Source of the DNA: Clostridia bacterium | GTDB lineage: Bacteria > Bacillota > TC1 > UBA5767 | Direction of reading: 5' to 3' | Length of the DNA stretch: 64,000 bases | Assembly: GCA_016887505.1 (NCBI GenBank) | Contig: CP069393.1 | Span: forward strand, 1,350,001-1,414,000 | Shown here: positions 16,232-25,776 of the stretch, one piece after another | Layout of the letters: every line of letters begins with the position of its first letter | Position numbering within the stretch: position 1 is the first letter of the stretch | Program-made: the position numbers and the translations under genes | Notes under the pieces: generated by a model | The model's input: only the letters and a program-made list of their open reading frames with translations | Told to the model about the DNA's origin: nothing | The model's database searches: none

Positions 16232-17428
16232 CTAATCATCCCTTCTCTTTTTCACCCGTCTTTGCTTCATATCAATTACATATTTCTGTTGGTCAAATCT
16301 TAAATCAAAATATTTTGCTGCAATATCTGGAAATTTTTTTTCGAACTCTATCATTGCTTTCATTGCAGAACACAATGTCCCCACTGTTTTATGATATTCT
16401 TGATTTGCTTGACAGTATTGCCTAAATGATTTTTTCTTCAAAAACTGAGGCTGATTACACCATCTAGCAATCTGGATAAACATTCCCTTATATGGACTGT
16501 TCAAATAATATTCATGCCGCATAATATAAGGTAAACAACCATATTTGATAATAATTGAAATCCTTTCAAATATGCTTGCAATTTCCACTTCATCTTGTGA
16601 AGCAAATCCAGAAAGCACATATAATTTTGTACTTTTGCAATTATAGCTTCTCCATAATTTAAGTTTTTCTTCTATTAAATCCCTATCCTCAATATGGTCA
16701 AATGCAAATATTATATCCCCCTTATATTTTACGTTGTTAAGTATTTCTGCTTTTTTAGAAGTAAGTAACCGAATATCAAGGCCTTGCCTAAATTGAAATG
16801 GTTTCCCTATTGCAATAAGTTCATCAAATACTTCTTTCCACTTTCCATATGCAAAAATATTATCATCCCACAAATAAATCCCTTTTCTGCTCGTATCAAG
16901 CCATTCAGATATATGGGAATGAAATTGAGCTTTATCATATTTTCGGTTTACACAAAACTCACATTTTCTGAAACACCCTCTTGTCGCAAAACCTATTGAA
17001 TAATCTGTATAATCTTTCCAATACACTGTTTTGTTTTTATGCAATGCATTATGTTCTATATACTCGTCATAAATGTGATAGTCTGGCATATGATGTTCAA
17101 TTTCGCAAGGTAAATCCATTCCACCATCAAAATAAAACCCTGTGCCTCCGTGAAACACATTATCAAATTCTAATATTTTTTCATCAATTGTTGTAAAATC
17201 AAAAACTTTCGATATATATATTGCATCGTATTCTCTAATACCTTCATAATCGTCCTTTGTAATGCATTCATAGTTTTCGATAAGTTCCACATCGCATCCT
17301 TGCTCTTTAAAAAATCCACTTAACTTCATAATAACTAGGTTTGGATGACGTGTTCCATTATCCAATAAATCTGCATCAATCAATCCTATTTTCCCTCTAA
17401 TACTGTAATCAACACGTTGTTTCATCAT
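16232..17428 (-). CDS. Radical SAM protein with B12-binding-like N-terminal domain, first gene of defence-like operon
   Basis: A 398-residue radical S-adenosylmethionine protein. The cluster motif CFRKCEFC (CX3CX2C, cysteines about 152, 156 and 159) follows ATRG, as in the family. The N-terminal part, KIGLIDADLLDNGTRHPNLV then MKLSGFFKEQGCDVELIE, is the Rossmann-like leader found in B12-binding radical SAM proteins, though no clear cobalamin-binding DxHxxG is present. The start at 17428 is preferred over 17464 because AAAGGA lies seven bases upstream. It is the promoter-proximal gene of a six-gene operon with a nuclease-helicase and a DndD-like ATPase; a base-modifying or sulfur-inserting role is inference. 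Confidence 0.75.
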   Translation of the reverse strand: MMKQRVDYSIRGKIGLIDADLLDNGTRHPNLVIMKLSGFFKEQGCDVELIENYECITKDDYEGIREYDAIYISKVFDFTTIDEKILEFDNVFHGGTGFYFDGGMDLPCEIEHHMPDYHIYDEYIEHNALHKNKTVYWKDYTDYSIGFATRGCFRKCEFCVNRKYDKAQFHSHISEWLDTSRKGIYLWDDNIFAYGKWKEVFDELIAIGKPFQFRQGLDIRLLTSKKAEILNNVKYKGDIIFAFDHIEDRDLIEEKLKLWRSYNCKSTKLYVLSGFASQDEVEIASIFERISIIIKYGCLPYIMRHEYYLNSPYKGMFIQIARWCNQPQFLKKKSFRQYCQANQEYHKTVGTLCSAMKAMIEFEKKFPDIAAKYFDLRFDQQKYVIDMKQRRVKKRRDD

Positions 17429-17521
17429 TAAACGGTCCTTTGCATTTATATTTATAAAGTGCATTATCCACTATTAACCCAGTCGCATATTCAGGAAATT
17501 CAGGTTAGTAATATTATGTTT

Positions 17522-17550
17522 ATTATACATTCCATTAATGAAAATTACAA
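17522..17550 (-). promoter_or_regulatory. Sigma-A promoter of the radical SAM/PLD-helicase/DndD-like operon
   Basis: On the minus strand TTGTAA (17545-17550) and TATAAT (17522-17527) are separated by 17 bp, 94 bp before the preferred start codon. No operator-like repeat is obvious. Confidence 0.55.
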
Positions 17551-18114
17551 CTTTTTTTTATGTAAATAATATGATTATCATGCGATTCATGGATAAAATA
17601 CTAGCTTTATAAAGTCATATCAGAATTTTAGCTATTTATCTCATTTGCATTTTTGTTACAATATCTTCTAAATCGCTTCATCATTAATCATTACATAGCC
17701 TTTTGTATCAAAATTTAACAGAATTCCCATAATTTAAGACATATATTCTATTCTTCAACCAATGCCATCATTAACAAATCTTCACGACTCAAAGAACTAT
17801 CCTTTCCACAATTCATACAATCGGTTTTATTCAACTCTAAATGCACCCAAAACAAAACGTGCTCACGTGGTAGTCTGTGTTTTTTCTCCCACACGTATTT
17901 TATAAAACCACCTCATATCTCGGTCTAACAGATTTGGCGAATAATACACTTTGTTAATGGTCAGTAAGAATGTTGAACGCCAAAGTCCTCATGGAGTCAA
18001 CTTTTGCATTAATTTTGAAATCCTAAATCATTACTTAAGGATTATGTGGAGCAATCAAAACATATCGTAAAGGTAGTAGATTGCACAGAAACATACAATC
18101 CAATACCCTCTTAA
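17551..18114. other. Gene-free interval upstream of the defence-like operon
   Basis: About 560 bp of AT-rich DNA without a coding frame, RNA or recognisable IS sequence. It separates the operon promoter from the terminator of the S-layer-type gene. Confidence 0.4.
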
Positions 18115-18151
18115 ATAAAATAGTGGATGCCACAAAGTGACATCCACCATT
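18115..18151 (-). terminator. Terminator of the SLH surface-protein gene
   Basis: On the minus strand a 14-bp stem (arms about 18119-18132 and 18138-18151, with two G-U pairs) carries the loop and is followed by a T-rich run. It lies 20 bp after the stop codon. Confidence 0.7.
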
Positions 18152-18170
18152 TATTAGATTTCTTTTATTA

Positions 18171-21100
18171 CTATATCAGACCTGATTTCTGAAGCAATCG
18201 CTGAGCCATGGCTGCAACTTCTGCACGTGTTACGTAATCTTTTGGTGCAAGTGATTTATCATCTTTTCCAGATACAATCCCTGCTTTAAGACAATTTGCT
18301 ATGCCAGTCTCGGCATAAGCAGAAACGGTATCATCATCTTTAAAAGTACCGAGTAATGTGCTGATTTCACTTTCAGTTAAATCTATATCTAATTCTGTAA
18401 TGTCCATTGCTAAAGCCAAAATGGTTATTGCCTGTTCTCTGGTGATCCTATCATTTGGACGAAATGTTCCATCCTCATAACCAGAAATCAATCCATAGTG
18501 CTTAGCTGTTGCAATATAACCACTGTACCAAGCAGAATCAGCGACGTCACTAAATTCATTTTCCACAGCACCATCGTCAAGGCCTAGAGCCTGAACCATT
18601 ATTACAGCAAACTCCGCTCTTGTTATCGCACCGTTTGGATTGAATGTTCCATCTGTATAACCAGATATGACCTTGCGAGAAGCCATATCATTTACCGCAT
18701 TTTGTGCCCAGTGGCCTTCCACATCTTCAAACTCTATCGGATTATAGATAAGCGCATAAACGCTATTCGTCAGGCTGTTGATCACGGCATAATATATACC
18801 CTCTATGACAGTGATTTGGGTTGGTACATGGCGTACACTACCATCCGAATCTACAATGACCGCAGTTGTTATGGCCTTCGCGTCAACGTCACTCGGTATT
18901 TCAATCCTCCGTTCAACATACGATTTATAGCTTGAAACAGTACGTGTTTCTCCGTTATAGGTACAGCTAACTGTAAATTCAATCGGCTCTACCATAAGGA
19001 TCAATCCACCCTTTTTCAATGCAGCTTCCACAACTAGCTCCATATCCTCATTCGGTTCAGAAATCATTACTTCGACAGTAATGTCAGAAAGATCAATCGC
19101 CTCACCAAAACGGGCTGCCATCGCATCAATATCGATTTCTTTTGCAGGCAGAGTATAGATTGCTGAGCTTGTCTTAATCATCAAACTAGCATTCTTCTCT
19201 TCCAGGTTCTTGACCATCTTCCCAGTTATAAGACCGGACTTTATATCAGAACCACTAATAATAGGTACTTCAACCGTTAAACCATCTGCTTCAGAATTTA
19301 ATAGTGCTTTGAGTTTATCGGTATCAATACTAACTTTTGTCTTTGTTCTTCCCTCTTCATTCATACCATTTTGTTTTTTAGCAGCTGTATACCCCTTGCC
19401 ATTTACCAAAATAACGACATCGTCGTATAAATTTGATGAAGAAGATGTACTATCTGACCTAGAATTATTAATGTTCTGGGTCACTATGAATACAACCGTA
19501 TCCATATTATCCGCACTAACCATCACTGTTGCTTCGTATACACCTTTAGCAAGCCCATTATTTGCCGCTATGGTAAAGCTTGTAGATTGATTTGAAACAA
19601 GGTTTGTTTGTTTTGGTTGCGTAAAACTAAATGATTCAGCGTCAGCTCCACTCATTGAGACAGCTAAGCCAGTTAGATTTCCAGTGCCATTACACAGTAT
19701 TGTGATGATTTTGGTTTCTTGAGTTCCAGAAGAATAATTAGATTTCAAGGTAGACATCATGAGATCATTCAAGTCTTCTACTGTATAGGTTTCACTAGTA
19801 GTAAAGCTCTCTACCTCACCATATGACCTTCCAAGACTGTTTACGGCATAGGACCGCAAGTAGTAGGTAGTGCTGGGACTAAGGCCACTTGCTACTTCAC
19901 TAAAACTGCCAGTTCCTGTTCCCATGCTTACCTTGGTCACGCCTTCCGCACCCATTACGGGTACGTCATCCGTTGACGAATAAAGTACTCCTTTATCACT
20001 TACTGGTTCGCCACCAGAATCTGACACATTTCCACCTAGTGTTGCCTCTGTTGCCGTGACTTGCGATACTTCCGATGTCGTCAAGGTCGGTACAGTTTCT
20101 ACCCTAGCCCCAATAGTAAGTGTGCTGGTTTTTATTTCATTTTCTGATGCTAATTCGATTGACCCGATGGTTACACTGAACGCCGCTAGATCTGAGTCAA
20201 AATCCCTACCATCATACCCAAGCATCACCGTACATTCTGTATTGTTATCATAGGTAATAGCTTCTATTGTTACCCCATCTGGAGCATTATCTAGTGTGAA
20301 GCTTGATGGTAAAAGTTCACCATCTACAAAAGTCGTACCTGAAAGCTTTATTGTCAAGATAGCTGTACCGAGGTTCTCCTCTGTTAATGATGTCGCTGAG
20401 CTTAAAGAGGCACTTATGGAATCCGTTGTAAAAGCTACAATCGAACCATATGATGTTCCAATATTGTTTGTGGCATAGGACCGTATGTAGTAGGTTGTGC
20501 TAGGACTAAGGCCACTTACTACTTCACCAAAGCTGCCAGTTCCTGTTCCCATACTTACCTTGGTCACGCCTTCCGCACCCATTACGGGTGCGTCATCCGT
20601 TGACGAATAAAGTACTCCTTTATCACTTACTGGTTCGCCACCAGAATCCGACACATTTCCACCTAGTGTTGCCTCTGTTGCCGTGACTTGCGATACTTCC
20701 GATGTCGTCAAGGTCGGTACAGTTTCTACCCTAGCACCAATAGTAAGTGTGCTGGTTTTTATTTCATTTTCTGATGCTAATTCGATTGACCCGATGGTTA
20801 CACTGAACGCCGCTAGATCTGAGTCAAAATCCCTACCATCATACTCAAGCATCACCGTACATTCTGTATTGTTAGCATAGGTAATAGCTTCTATCGTTAC
20901 CCCATCCGGAGCATTATCTAGTGTGAAGCTCGATGGTAAAAGTTCACCATCAACAAAAGTCGTACCTGAAAGCTTTATTGTCAAGATAGCTGTACCGAGG
21001 TTCTCCTCTGTTAATGATGTTGCAGAGCTTAAAGAGGCACTTATGGAATCCGTTGTAAAAGCTACAATCGAACCATATGATGTTCCAATATTGTTTGTGG

Positions 21101-23609
21101 CATAGGACCGTATGTAGTAGGTTGTGCTAGGACTAAGGCCACTTACTACTTCACCAAAGCTGCCCGTTCCTGTTCCCATACTTACCTTGGTCACGCCTTC
21201 CGCACCCATTACGGGTGCGTCATCCGTTGACGAATAGAGCACTCCTTTATCACTTACTGGTTCGCCACCAGAATCTGACACATTTCCACCTAGTGTTGCC
21301 TCTGTAACCATCACTTGTGATACTTCCAATGTTGATACTTCCGGTGCAGTCCTAGCGGCCTTGTTTATAGCTACAGAGTAGAATACAGTTCTTGAATCAT
21401 CGTTCGCAGTTACCGTTATGTATACGTCAGTCGTACCTCCTTCTGTTAGAAGAAGTGAATTGCCAGGCATTATTTCATCAGAAAAATCTGACTCTAAATA
21501 AAGATTTATCTTCGAATACTTAGAAGCCGTGATATCTGAAACTGATATATCAAATATACTATAGTCTATATCAATATTCCATAAGACAGGGTCGTCACTG
21601 CTTCCTGCACCGCTTGTCTTAGTATCCGTCATAGATAAAACACTTACTAATTCCGCTTCACTGCGAATTGGTAAAACCATGGCCGAAACGGATACACCAT
21701 CTTCTTCCGTCGTTTTCAAAAAAGCTTCTTTGGCCGCACTGTTTTTCTCAGCTGTAATCGAAATACCGTCCATTGTAATAGATATTGTAGAACTATCTGT
21801 TATTTTTGCACCGTTATCGTCATACCAGGTAACTCCTTCATAGGAACCTGTTTTTATCGTGGAAAATAGAGTATTCGCAGTCTCATATTCACTATCTGAA
21901 GTGTATGAAAAGAGCAGAGGGGCTGCTGAAACATATGCTGCATCCGTTGTATCCATGTCGAAATCAGCATCGGCTGGATCTGCAAGTCGAGGATAAATAT
22001 TGTCTGAAAATGTCCAGTGTTCATCCGTCCATCCTTCTCCACTTGAGCCTGTTCTGAGTCCAGTTCCTATCATATTTAAAGTAGATATTCCTTCTGCCTG
22101 ATTTGAATAATCTTTATCGCCTATACCTTTATATGTGGACATCTGCTTGTCATAATAGCAATCTAACGCATAATTGGAACTATTCTGACCGAGTATTGCG
22201 CCTACATAGCGGTAGCTACACGCTATGGTACCGCTATTATAACAGTAGGACAATTCTTTAGGTGACCCGAATCCGACCAGCCCTCCTAGGTAGCGATAGC
22301 CTGATACGAAACCAGAGTTATAGCAATATAAAACTGCGCCAGAGGTAAAACTGTTGCCAATCAACCCTCCCACGTTAGAAGTTCCAGATACAGTACCTGT
22401 ATTATAGCAGTGCAACAACTCTGCACTACTGATTTGGCTGGCCATACCACCAATATAATCGGTATCCCCTGATACACTCCCGGTGTTATAACAGTAAGAC
22501 AGTTTGCCGGTATATATAAGACTACTAAAGCCACCGATATGATTAGCACCTGATACCTTGCCTGTATTATAACAATATGAAATTGTATTATTATAATTGT
22601 AGCCAACTACACCGCCTAGATGATCCGTACCTGATAGGGTACCCGTATTATGGGAGTATGACATCGAGCTATCAATACCATAACCTACTACACCGCCAAT
22701 ATAGGAATCTCCTGATATATTGCCTGTGTTATAGCAATGGGAAAGTTCCATACCCTGGTGCCTACCCGCAACGCCACCTAGATCTGAATTGCCAGATATG
22801 GTCCCGGTGTTATAACAATAGGATACCATGCTATTCGCACTGTAACCGACTACCCCCGCAACATAGTTATTTGTGCCTGTTATAATTCCCTCATTATAGC
22901 AGTATGACAATGTGCTATCCTCGATAAAAGCGGCTATGCCAGCTACAAATTTGTCACTAGCAGTGATATAGCTGTTGACTATTCCCAAATTTTCAACAGT
23001 TCCATTACTGATATGTCCAAACAATCCCTGATATCTTGTTGTCCCATCGATATATATTCCTTTAATAACATTTCCATTGCCATCAAATATACCCGAAAAA
23101 TTCTTGGAAGACTCCGCACCTATAGGCACCCATTCGTTGATTGTAAACGGTGCCAAGCCAGTAGTTCCAAATTGATCCGTGTACACTAAACCGGCAGTAC
23201 TTTTTGTGCTGTCAAATGTTTCGTTGCTGCCACTATCATCGCCAGCTATACCAGTGCCCAACCAATATGTCGTTTTTCCTTCTTTGGCAACCACGACAAG
23301 CCCAGTATCAGCGTCTAATGCAAAACTCACGCCAATGTTTAAGTCGATTTCACCAGCAAGCTTAAAATGCTGATCTTCAAAATCTTCCCCCTGGTTGACT
23401 AAATAAGCTAAATCAGCCAAATCTTGGGCACTTGAAATGATATACGGATTATCTTGGGTCCCAATACCATCCGTGAATCCTGTCGGCGCATTGTCCACCG
23501 TCGGATAACTCCATTCGCCATCGGAAGCAACTGCTGTCGATTCTAGTAGCGGGAAAAAAGATAGAACCATACATAGTGTGAGAATAACGCTTAAAGCTTT
23601 CTGTTTCAT
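18171..23609 (-). CDS. Large S-layer-homology surface protein with GLUG repeats and duplicated fibronectin-like modules
   Basis: An 1812-residue exported protein. A signal peptide (about residues 1-29, ending ESTAVASDG) is followed by a region of about ten GLUG-type repeats, each like GGVVGYNYNNTISYCYNTG (about 195-500). Then comes a cadherin-like strand domain (about 690-755) and three fibronectin-like modules beginning ATLGGNVSDSGGEPVSDKG, interleaved with two linker domains. A beta-rich region precedes three SLH domains (about 1625-1812; FEDVEGHWAQNAVNDMA and FSDVADSAWYSGYIATAKHY are two), which bind pyruvylated wall polymers. It is thus an S-layer-anchored adhesin or structural protein. 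AAAGGGTG precedes the ATG. A terminator follows. It is flanked by the defence-like island and the ECF operon. Binding target unknown. Confidence 0.88.
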   Translation of the reverse strand: MKQKALSVILTLCMVLSFFPLLESTAVASDGEWSYPTVDNAPTGFTDGIGTQDNPYIISSAQDLADLAYLVNQGEDFEDQHFKLAGEIDLNIGVSFALDADTGLVVVAKEGKTTYWLGTGIAGDDSGSNETFDSTKSTAGLVYTDQFGTTGLAPFTINEWVPIGAESSKNFSGIFDGNGNVIKGIYIDGTTRYQGLFGHISNGTVENLGIVNSYITASDKFVAGIAAFIEDSTLSYCYNEGIITGTNNYVAGVVGYSANSMVSYCYNTGTISGNSDLGGVAGRHQGMELSHCYNTGNISGDSYIGGVVGYGIDSSMSYSHNTGTLSGTDHLGGVVGYNYNNTISYCYNTGKVSGANHIGGFSSLIYTGKLSYCYNTGSVSGDTDYIGGMASQISSAELLHCYNTGTVSGTSNVGGLIGNSFTSGAVLYCYNSGFVSGYRYLGGLVGFGSPKELSYCYNSGTIACSYRYVGAILGQNSSNYALDCYYDKQMSTYKGIGDKDYSNQAEGISTLNMIGTGLRTGSSGEGWTDEHWTFSDNIYPRLADPADADFDMDTTDAAYVSAAPLLFSYTSDSEYETANTLFSTIKTGSYEGVTWYDDNGAKITDSSTISITMDGISITAEKNSAAKEAFLKTTEEDGVSVSAMVLPIRSEAELVSVLSMTDTKTSGAGSSDDPVLWNIDIDYSIFDISVSDITASKYSKINLYLESDFSDEIMPGNSLLLTEGGTTDVYITVTANDDSRTVFYSVAINKAARTAPEVSTLEVSQVMVTEATLGGNVSDSGGEPVSDKGVLYSSTDDAPVMGAEGVTKVSMGTGTGSFGEVVSGLSPSTTYYIRSYATNNIGTSYGSIVAFTTDSISASLSSATSLTEENLGTAILTIKLSGTTFVDGELLPSSFTLDNAPDGVTIEAITYANNTECTVMLEYDGRDFDSDLAAFSVTIGSIELASENEIKTSTLTIGARVETVPTLTTSEVSQVTATEATLGGNVSDSGGEPVSDKGVLYSSTDDAPVMGAEGVTKVSMGTGTGSFGEVVSGLSPSTTYYIRSYATNNIGTSYGSIVAFTTDSISASLSSATSLTEENLGTAILTIKLSGTTFVDGELLPSSFTLDNAPDGVTIEAITYDNNTECTVMLGYDGRDFDSDLAAFSVTIGSIELASENEIKTSTLTIGARVETVPTLTTSEVSQVTATEATLGGNVSDSGGEPVSDKGVLYSSTDDVPVMGAEGVTKVSMGTGTGSFSEVASGLSPSTTYYLRSYAVNSLGRSYGEVESFTTSETYTVEDLNDLMMSTLKSNYSSGTQETKIITILCNGTGNLTGLAVSMSGADAESFSFTQPKQTNLVSNQSTSFTIAANNGLAKGVYEATVMVSADNMDTVVFIVTQNINNSRSDSTSSSSNLYDDVVILVNGKGYTAAKKQNGMNEEGRTKTKVSIDTDKLKALLNSEADGLTVEVPIISGSDIKSGLITGKMVKNLEEKNASLMIKTSSAIYTLPAKEIDIDAMAARFGEAIDLSDITVEVMISEPNEDMELVVEAALKKGGLILMVEPIEFTVSCTYNGETRTVSSYKSYVERRIEIPSDVDAKAITTAVIVDSDGSVRHVPTQITVIEGIYYAVINSLTNSVYALIYNPIEFEDVEGHWAQNAVNDMASRKVISGYTDGTFNPNGAITRAEFAVIMVQALGLDDGAVENEFSDVADSAWYSGYIATAKHYGLISGYEDGTFRPNDRITREQAITILALAMDITELDIDLTESEISTLLGTFKDDDTVSAYAETGIANCLKAGIVSGKDDKSLAPKDYVTRAEVAAMAQRLLQKSGLI
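19806..21310 (-). repeat. 627-bp tandem repeat inside the SLH surface-protein gene
   Basis: Two nearly identical 627-bp units (about 21310-20684 and 20683-20057) plus a partial third (about 20056-19806) encode 209-residue blocks of one fibronectin-like module plus a linker domain. The units differ by only a few bases, so the duplication is recent or kept uniform by recombination. The 627-bp spacing is a multiple of three, so copy number can change without frameshift. Confidence 0.88.
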
Positions 23610-24088
23610 ATTTACACCCTTTCATGCTGCTATAGCTCAGTATGCTAAAAATTTATTGTATAGTATACAAATGCATTCTGCAAAGTGTATTTCACATTTT
23701 AGAGCAACTCCGTTGGGTGATTGGATATAGATAGTATGAATAGTAAAGTACCCTATCATTCCAAACATCCAATTCAGCAACTGAAGGGCTTTCTGTTTGA
23801 ATTAATGCGAACAGTAGCATTGTTTCATCACCCGCATGCCACTAATTAGAAACATAATTTACTAGATGAGCAATTCGCTGATGAAATAATTTTACCAAGA
23901 ATGCGGGATTTGCACTTACGCCTCTATTTTATATATTACTTAATTACAAAACATATAAACACTGCAAAAACAATCACGAAAATATTTTATCGTGTTTTTG
24001 TCAATTTTTTTCCACCAAATATTTATGTCATAATCATTATCGACTGCTGGTATACTACTTTATTGAATAACGTTTTTTTATAATTATC
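23610..24088. other. Gene-free divergent intergenic region
   Basis: About 480 bp between the SLH protein start and the ECF promoter. No coding frame with a family signature is present; I see no confident RNA or IS piece. Confidence 0.4.
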
Positions 24089-24114
24089 CAAACTATTTTC
24101 CTTTTCAACGCGTC
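24089..24114 (+). promoter_or_regulatory. Putative ECF-type autoregulatory promoter
   Basis: CAAAC (24089-24093) and CGTC (24111-24114) are separated by 17 bp, the arrangement of ECF sigma promoters of the SigV/SigW class (AAC, then CGTC). It lies 44 bp before the sigma-factor start codon, so it probably serves autoregulation. Confidence 0.45.
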
Positions 24115-24157
24115 TATATAATATAAGACAATGTTTCGAAACAAAGGAGTCTTTTTA

Positions 24158-24658
24158 ATGAGCAAGAAAAAGAAACAAATATTGGAACTATACCTGTTGA
24201 AAAAACAGCAGGACCACTATAGGTATGTCTACAGCATTATTAAGCACCGTGACGATGCACTTGACGTTGTACAAGAAAGTATTCTAAAAGCACTTAAGAG
24301 CTACCATCAATTAAAAGATACAACTAAAATTAATGCTTGGTTTTATCGGATTCTCATGACCACATCCTATGATTACTTAAGAAAAAACAAGAAATACAAT
24401 ACTCAATTGTCGGAAGTCAGCAAATTACATCTCAGTTCATATTTTGACCAATATGCTGATATTGATTTAGCTGATGCAATTTCAACATTGTCCGTTAATG
24501 AGCAAACAGCCTTGTATTTTAGGTATTATGAAGATATGAAAAATGAGGATATCGCAAAGCTCTTAGGAGAAAATATCAATACAGTCAAGACTCGAATATA
24601 TGGTGCACTTAAAAAATTGTATCCCTTACTAGAACCAAATATTAAGGAGGAAAAATAG
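24158..24658 (+). CDS. ECF sigma factor, SigV-like
   Basis: A 166-residue extracytoplasmic-function sigma factor. Region 2 spans about HYRYVYSIIKHRDDALDVVQ, ALKSYHQL and WFYRILMTTSYDYLRKNKK; region 4 is STLSVNEQTALYFRYYEDM followed by the helix-turn-helix IAKLLGENINTVKTRIYGAL. The start at 24158 is chosen because AAAGGAG lies eight bases upstream; an upstream in-frame ATG at 24131 has no such site. The stop shares one base with the GTG start of the anti-sigma gene. It most resembles SigV, which in Bacillus responds to lysozyme. A likely ECF promoter sits just upstream. Confidence 0.88.
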   Translation: MSKKKKQILELYLLKKQQDHYRYVYSIIKHRDDALDVVQESILKALKSYHQLKDTTKINAWFYRILMTTSYDYLRKNKKYNTQLSEVSKLHLSSYFDQYADIDLADAISTLSVNEQTALYFRYYEDMKNEDIAKLLGENINTVKTRIYGALKKLYPLLEPNIKEEK

Positions 24659-25584
24659 TGCGAACAAGAGATGAACTTAAACAACACATTGATGCTATAG
24701 AAATACCTGATGAACTTGATTCCCTCGTCCAACAAACAATAAAGGAGTATCACATGAAAGAAAAGAATAAAAGAATATACCAATGGTCAGCAGGCCTCGT
24801 AGCTTTATTTGCTTTTGTTATTACAATCAATGTAAATCCAGTACTAGCTGAGTCTCTTTCCCGAGTGCCACTACTTGGCTATGTAGTGCGAGTATCTACC
24901 TTTACGCAGTATCAGCAAACGGATGCACAATACGATATGAACATTGAAATTCCTGCAATAGAAATTGACGATTCCGTGTATGGAGACTTATCCGATATCA
25001 TTGAGCAAGATGGTTCTCCTGAAAACGAGAAACTTAACCAAGTTATTTATGGGCTCAATGAAAAATATAGTGAGGAGGGAAAGGCTCTTTATGAAGCTTT
25101 TCAGGAAGAAACAGCAGAACTTGATCTGGCCGGAGGTGGACATCTGGGCGTAGATAGTGGATACGAAGTTAAGACTAACGATGAGCGGTTCTTAAGCCTA
25201 GGAAGATATACCGTTAACACGGTCGCCTCTTCCTCAACTACAATGTCATATGACACCATCGATAAAGTAAATGCGCAAATTGTCACCTTACCTGCATTAT
25301 TTAAGGATGATACTTATATACCTTTAATAAGCGAATTAATTATTGACCAGATGACCGAAAGAATGAATACGGATGACTCACTCGTTTATTGGTTAGCAGA
25401 TGATCAGATAGCCTCTTTCGAAAGCATCTCAGCAGACCAAAACTTCTATATCAACGAATCACACCAATTGGTTATTTCTTTTGATAAATATGAAATTGCA
25501 CCTGGCTATATGGGATTGCAAGAATTCGTACTTGATACGGATGATATTCGTTCACTACTAATTGACCCAAATTACCTCGATTAG
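24658..25584 (+). CDS. RsiV-like membrane anti-sigma factor (DUF4179/DUF3298)
   Basis: A 308-residue protein encoded directly after the ECF gene (GTG start sharing one base with its stop). An N-terminal cytosolic stretch of about 40 residues is followed by one transmembrane helix (about 43-60, SAGLVALFAFVITINVNP), so the rest lies outside the membrane. The C-terminal part ending FDKYEIAPGYMGLQEFVLDT is the DUF3298 fold of RsiV, the anti-sigma factor that binds lysozyme and is then cleaved by signal peptidase and RasP to free SigV. The gene therefore probably senses lysozyme or another envelope stress. A terminator follows. Confidence 0.82.
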   Translation: MRTRDELKQHIDAIEIPDELDSLVQQTIKEYHMKEKNKRIYQWSAGLVALFAFVITINVNPVLAESLSRVPLLGYVVRVSTFTQYQQTDAQYDMNIEIPAIEIDDSVYGDLSDIIEQDGSPENEKLNQVIYGLNEKYSEEGKALYEAFQEETAELDLAGGGHLGVDSGYEVKTNDERFLSLGRYTVNTVASSSTTMSYDTIDKVNAQIVTLPALFKDDTYIPLISELIIDQMTERMNTDDSLVYWLADDQIASFESISADQNFYINESHQLVISFDKYEIAPGYMGLQEFVLDTDDIRSLLIDPNYLD

Positions 25585-25670
25585 CCTTTAGACTCTCTGC
25601 CCAAATCAGTTTGACTACGTATACGTATTTCACATACGATATTTATTAAGCTGAATTCATAAGTATCACA

Positions 25671-25723
25671 AAAATACATAGCTTCTCTTTAATCGTTAAA
25701 TTGAAGAGAAGCTATGTATTTTT
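25671..25723 (+). terminator. Terminator of the ECF/anti-sigma operon
   Basis: A long stem pairs 25671-25689 with 25704-25722 (AAAATACATAGCTTCTCTT and its complement) and ends in a T-rich run. Its symmetric A/T flanks could make it bidirectional. Confidence 0.8.
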
Positions 25724-25776
25724 TATTATTTAACTAAAGTTAGGTCCATCCATTCCATAAATTACACATAGGTGTA

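Noticed and set aside
22060-22990. Short tandem repeats that might be a CRISPR array
   Set aside because: The periodic sequence is in frame and encodes GLUG repeats; spacing and content are those of a protein repeat.
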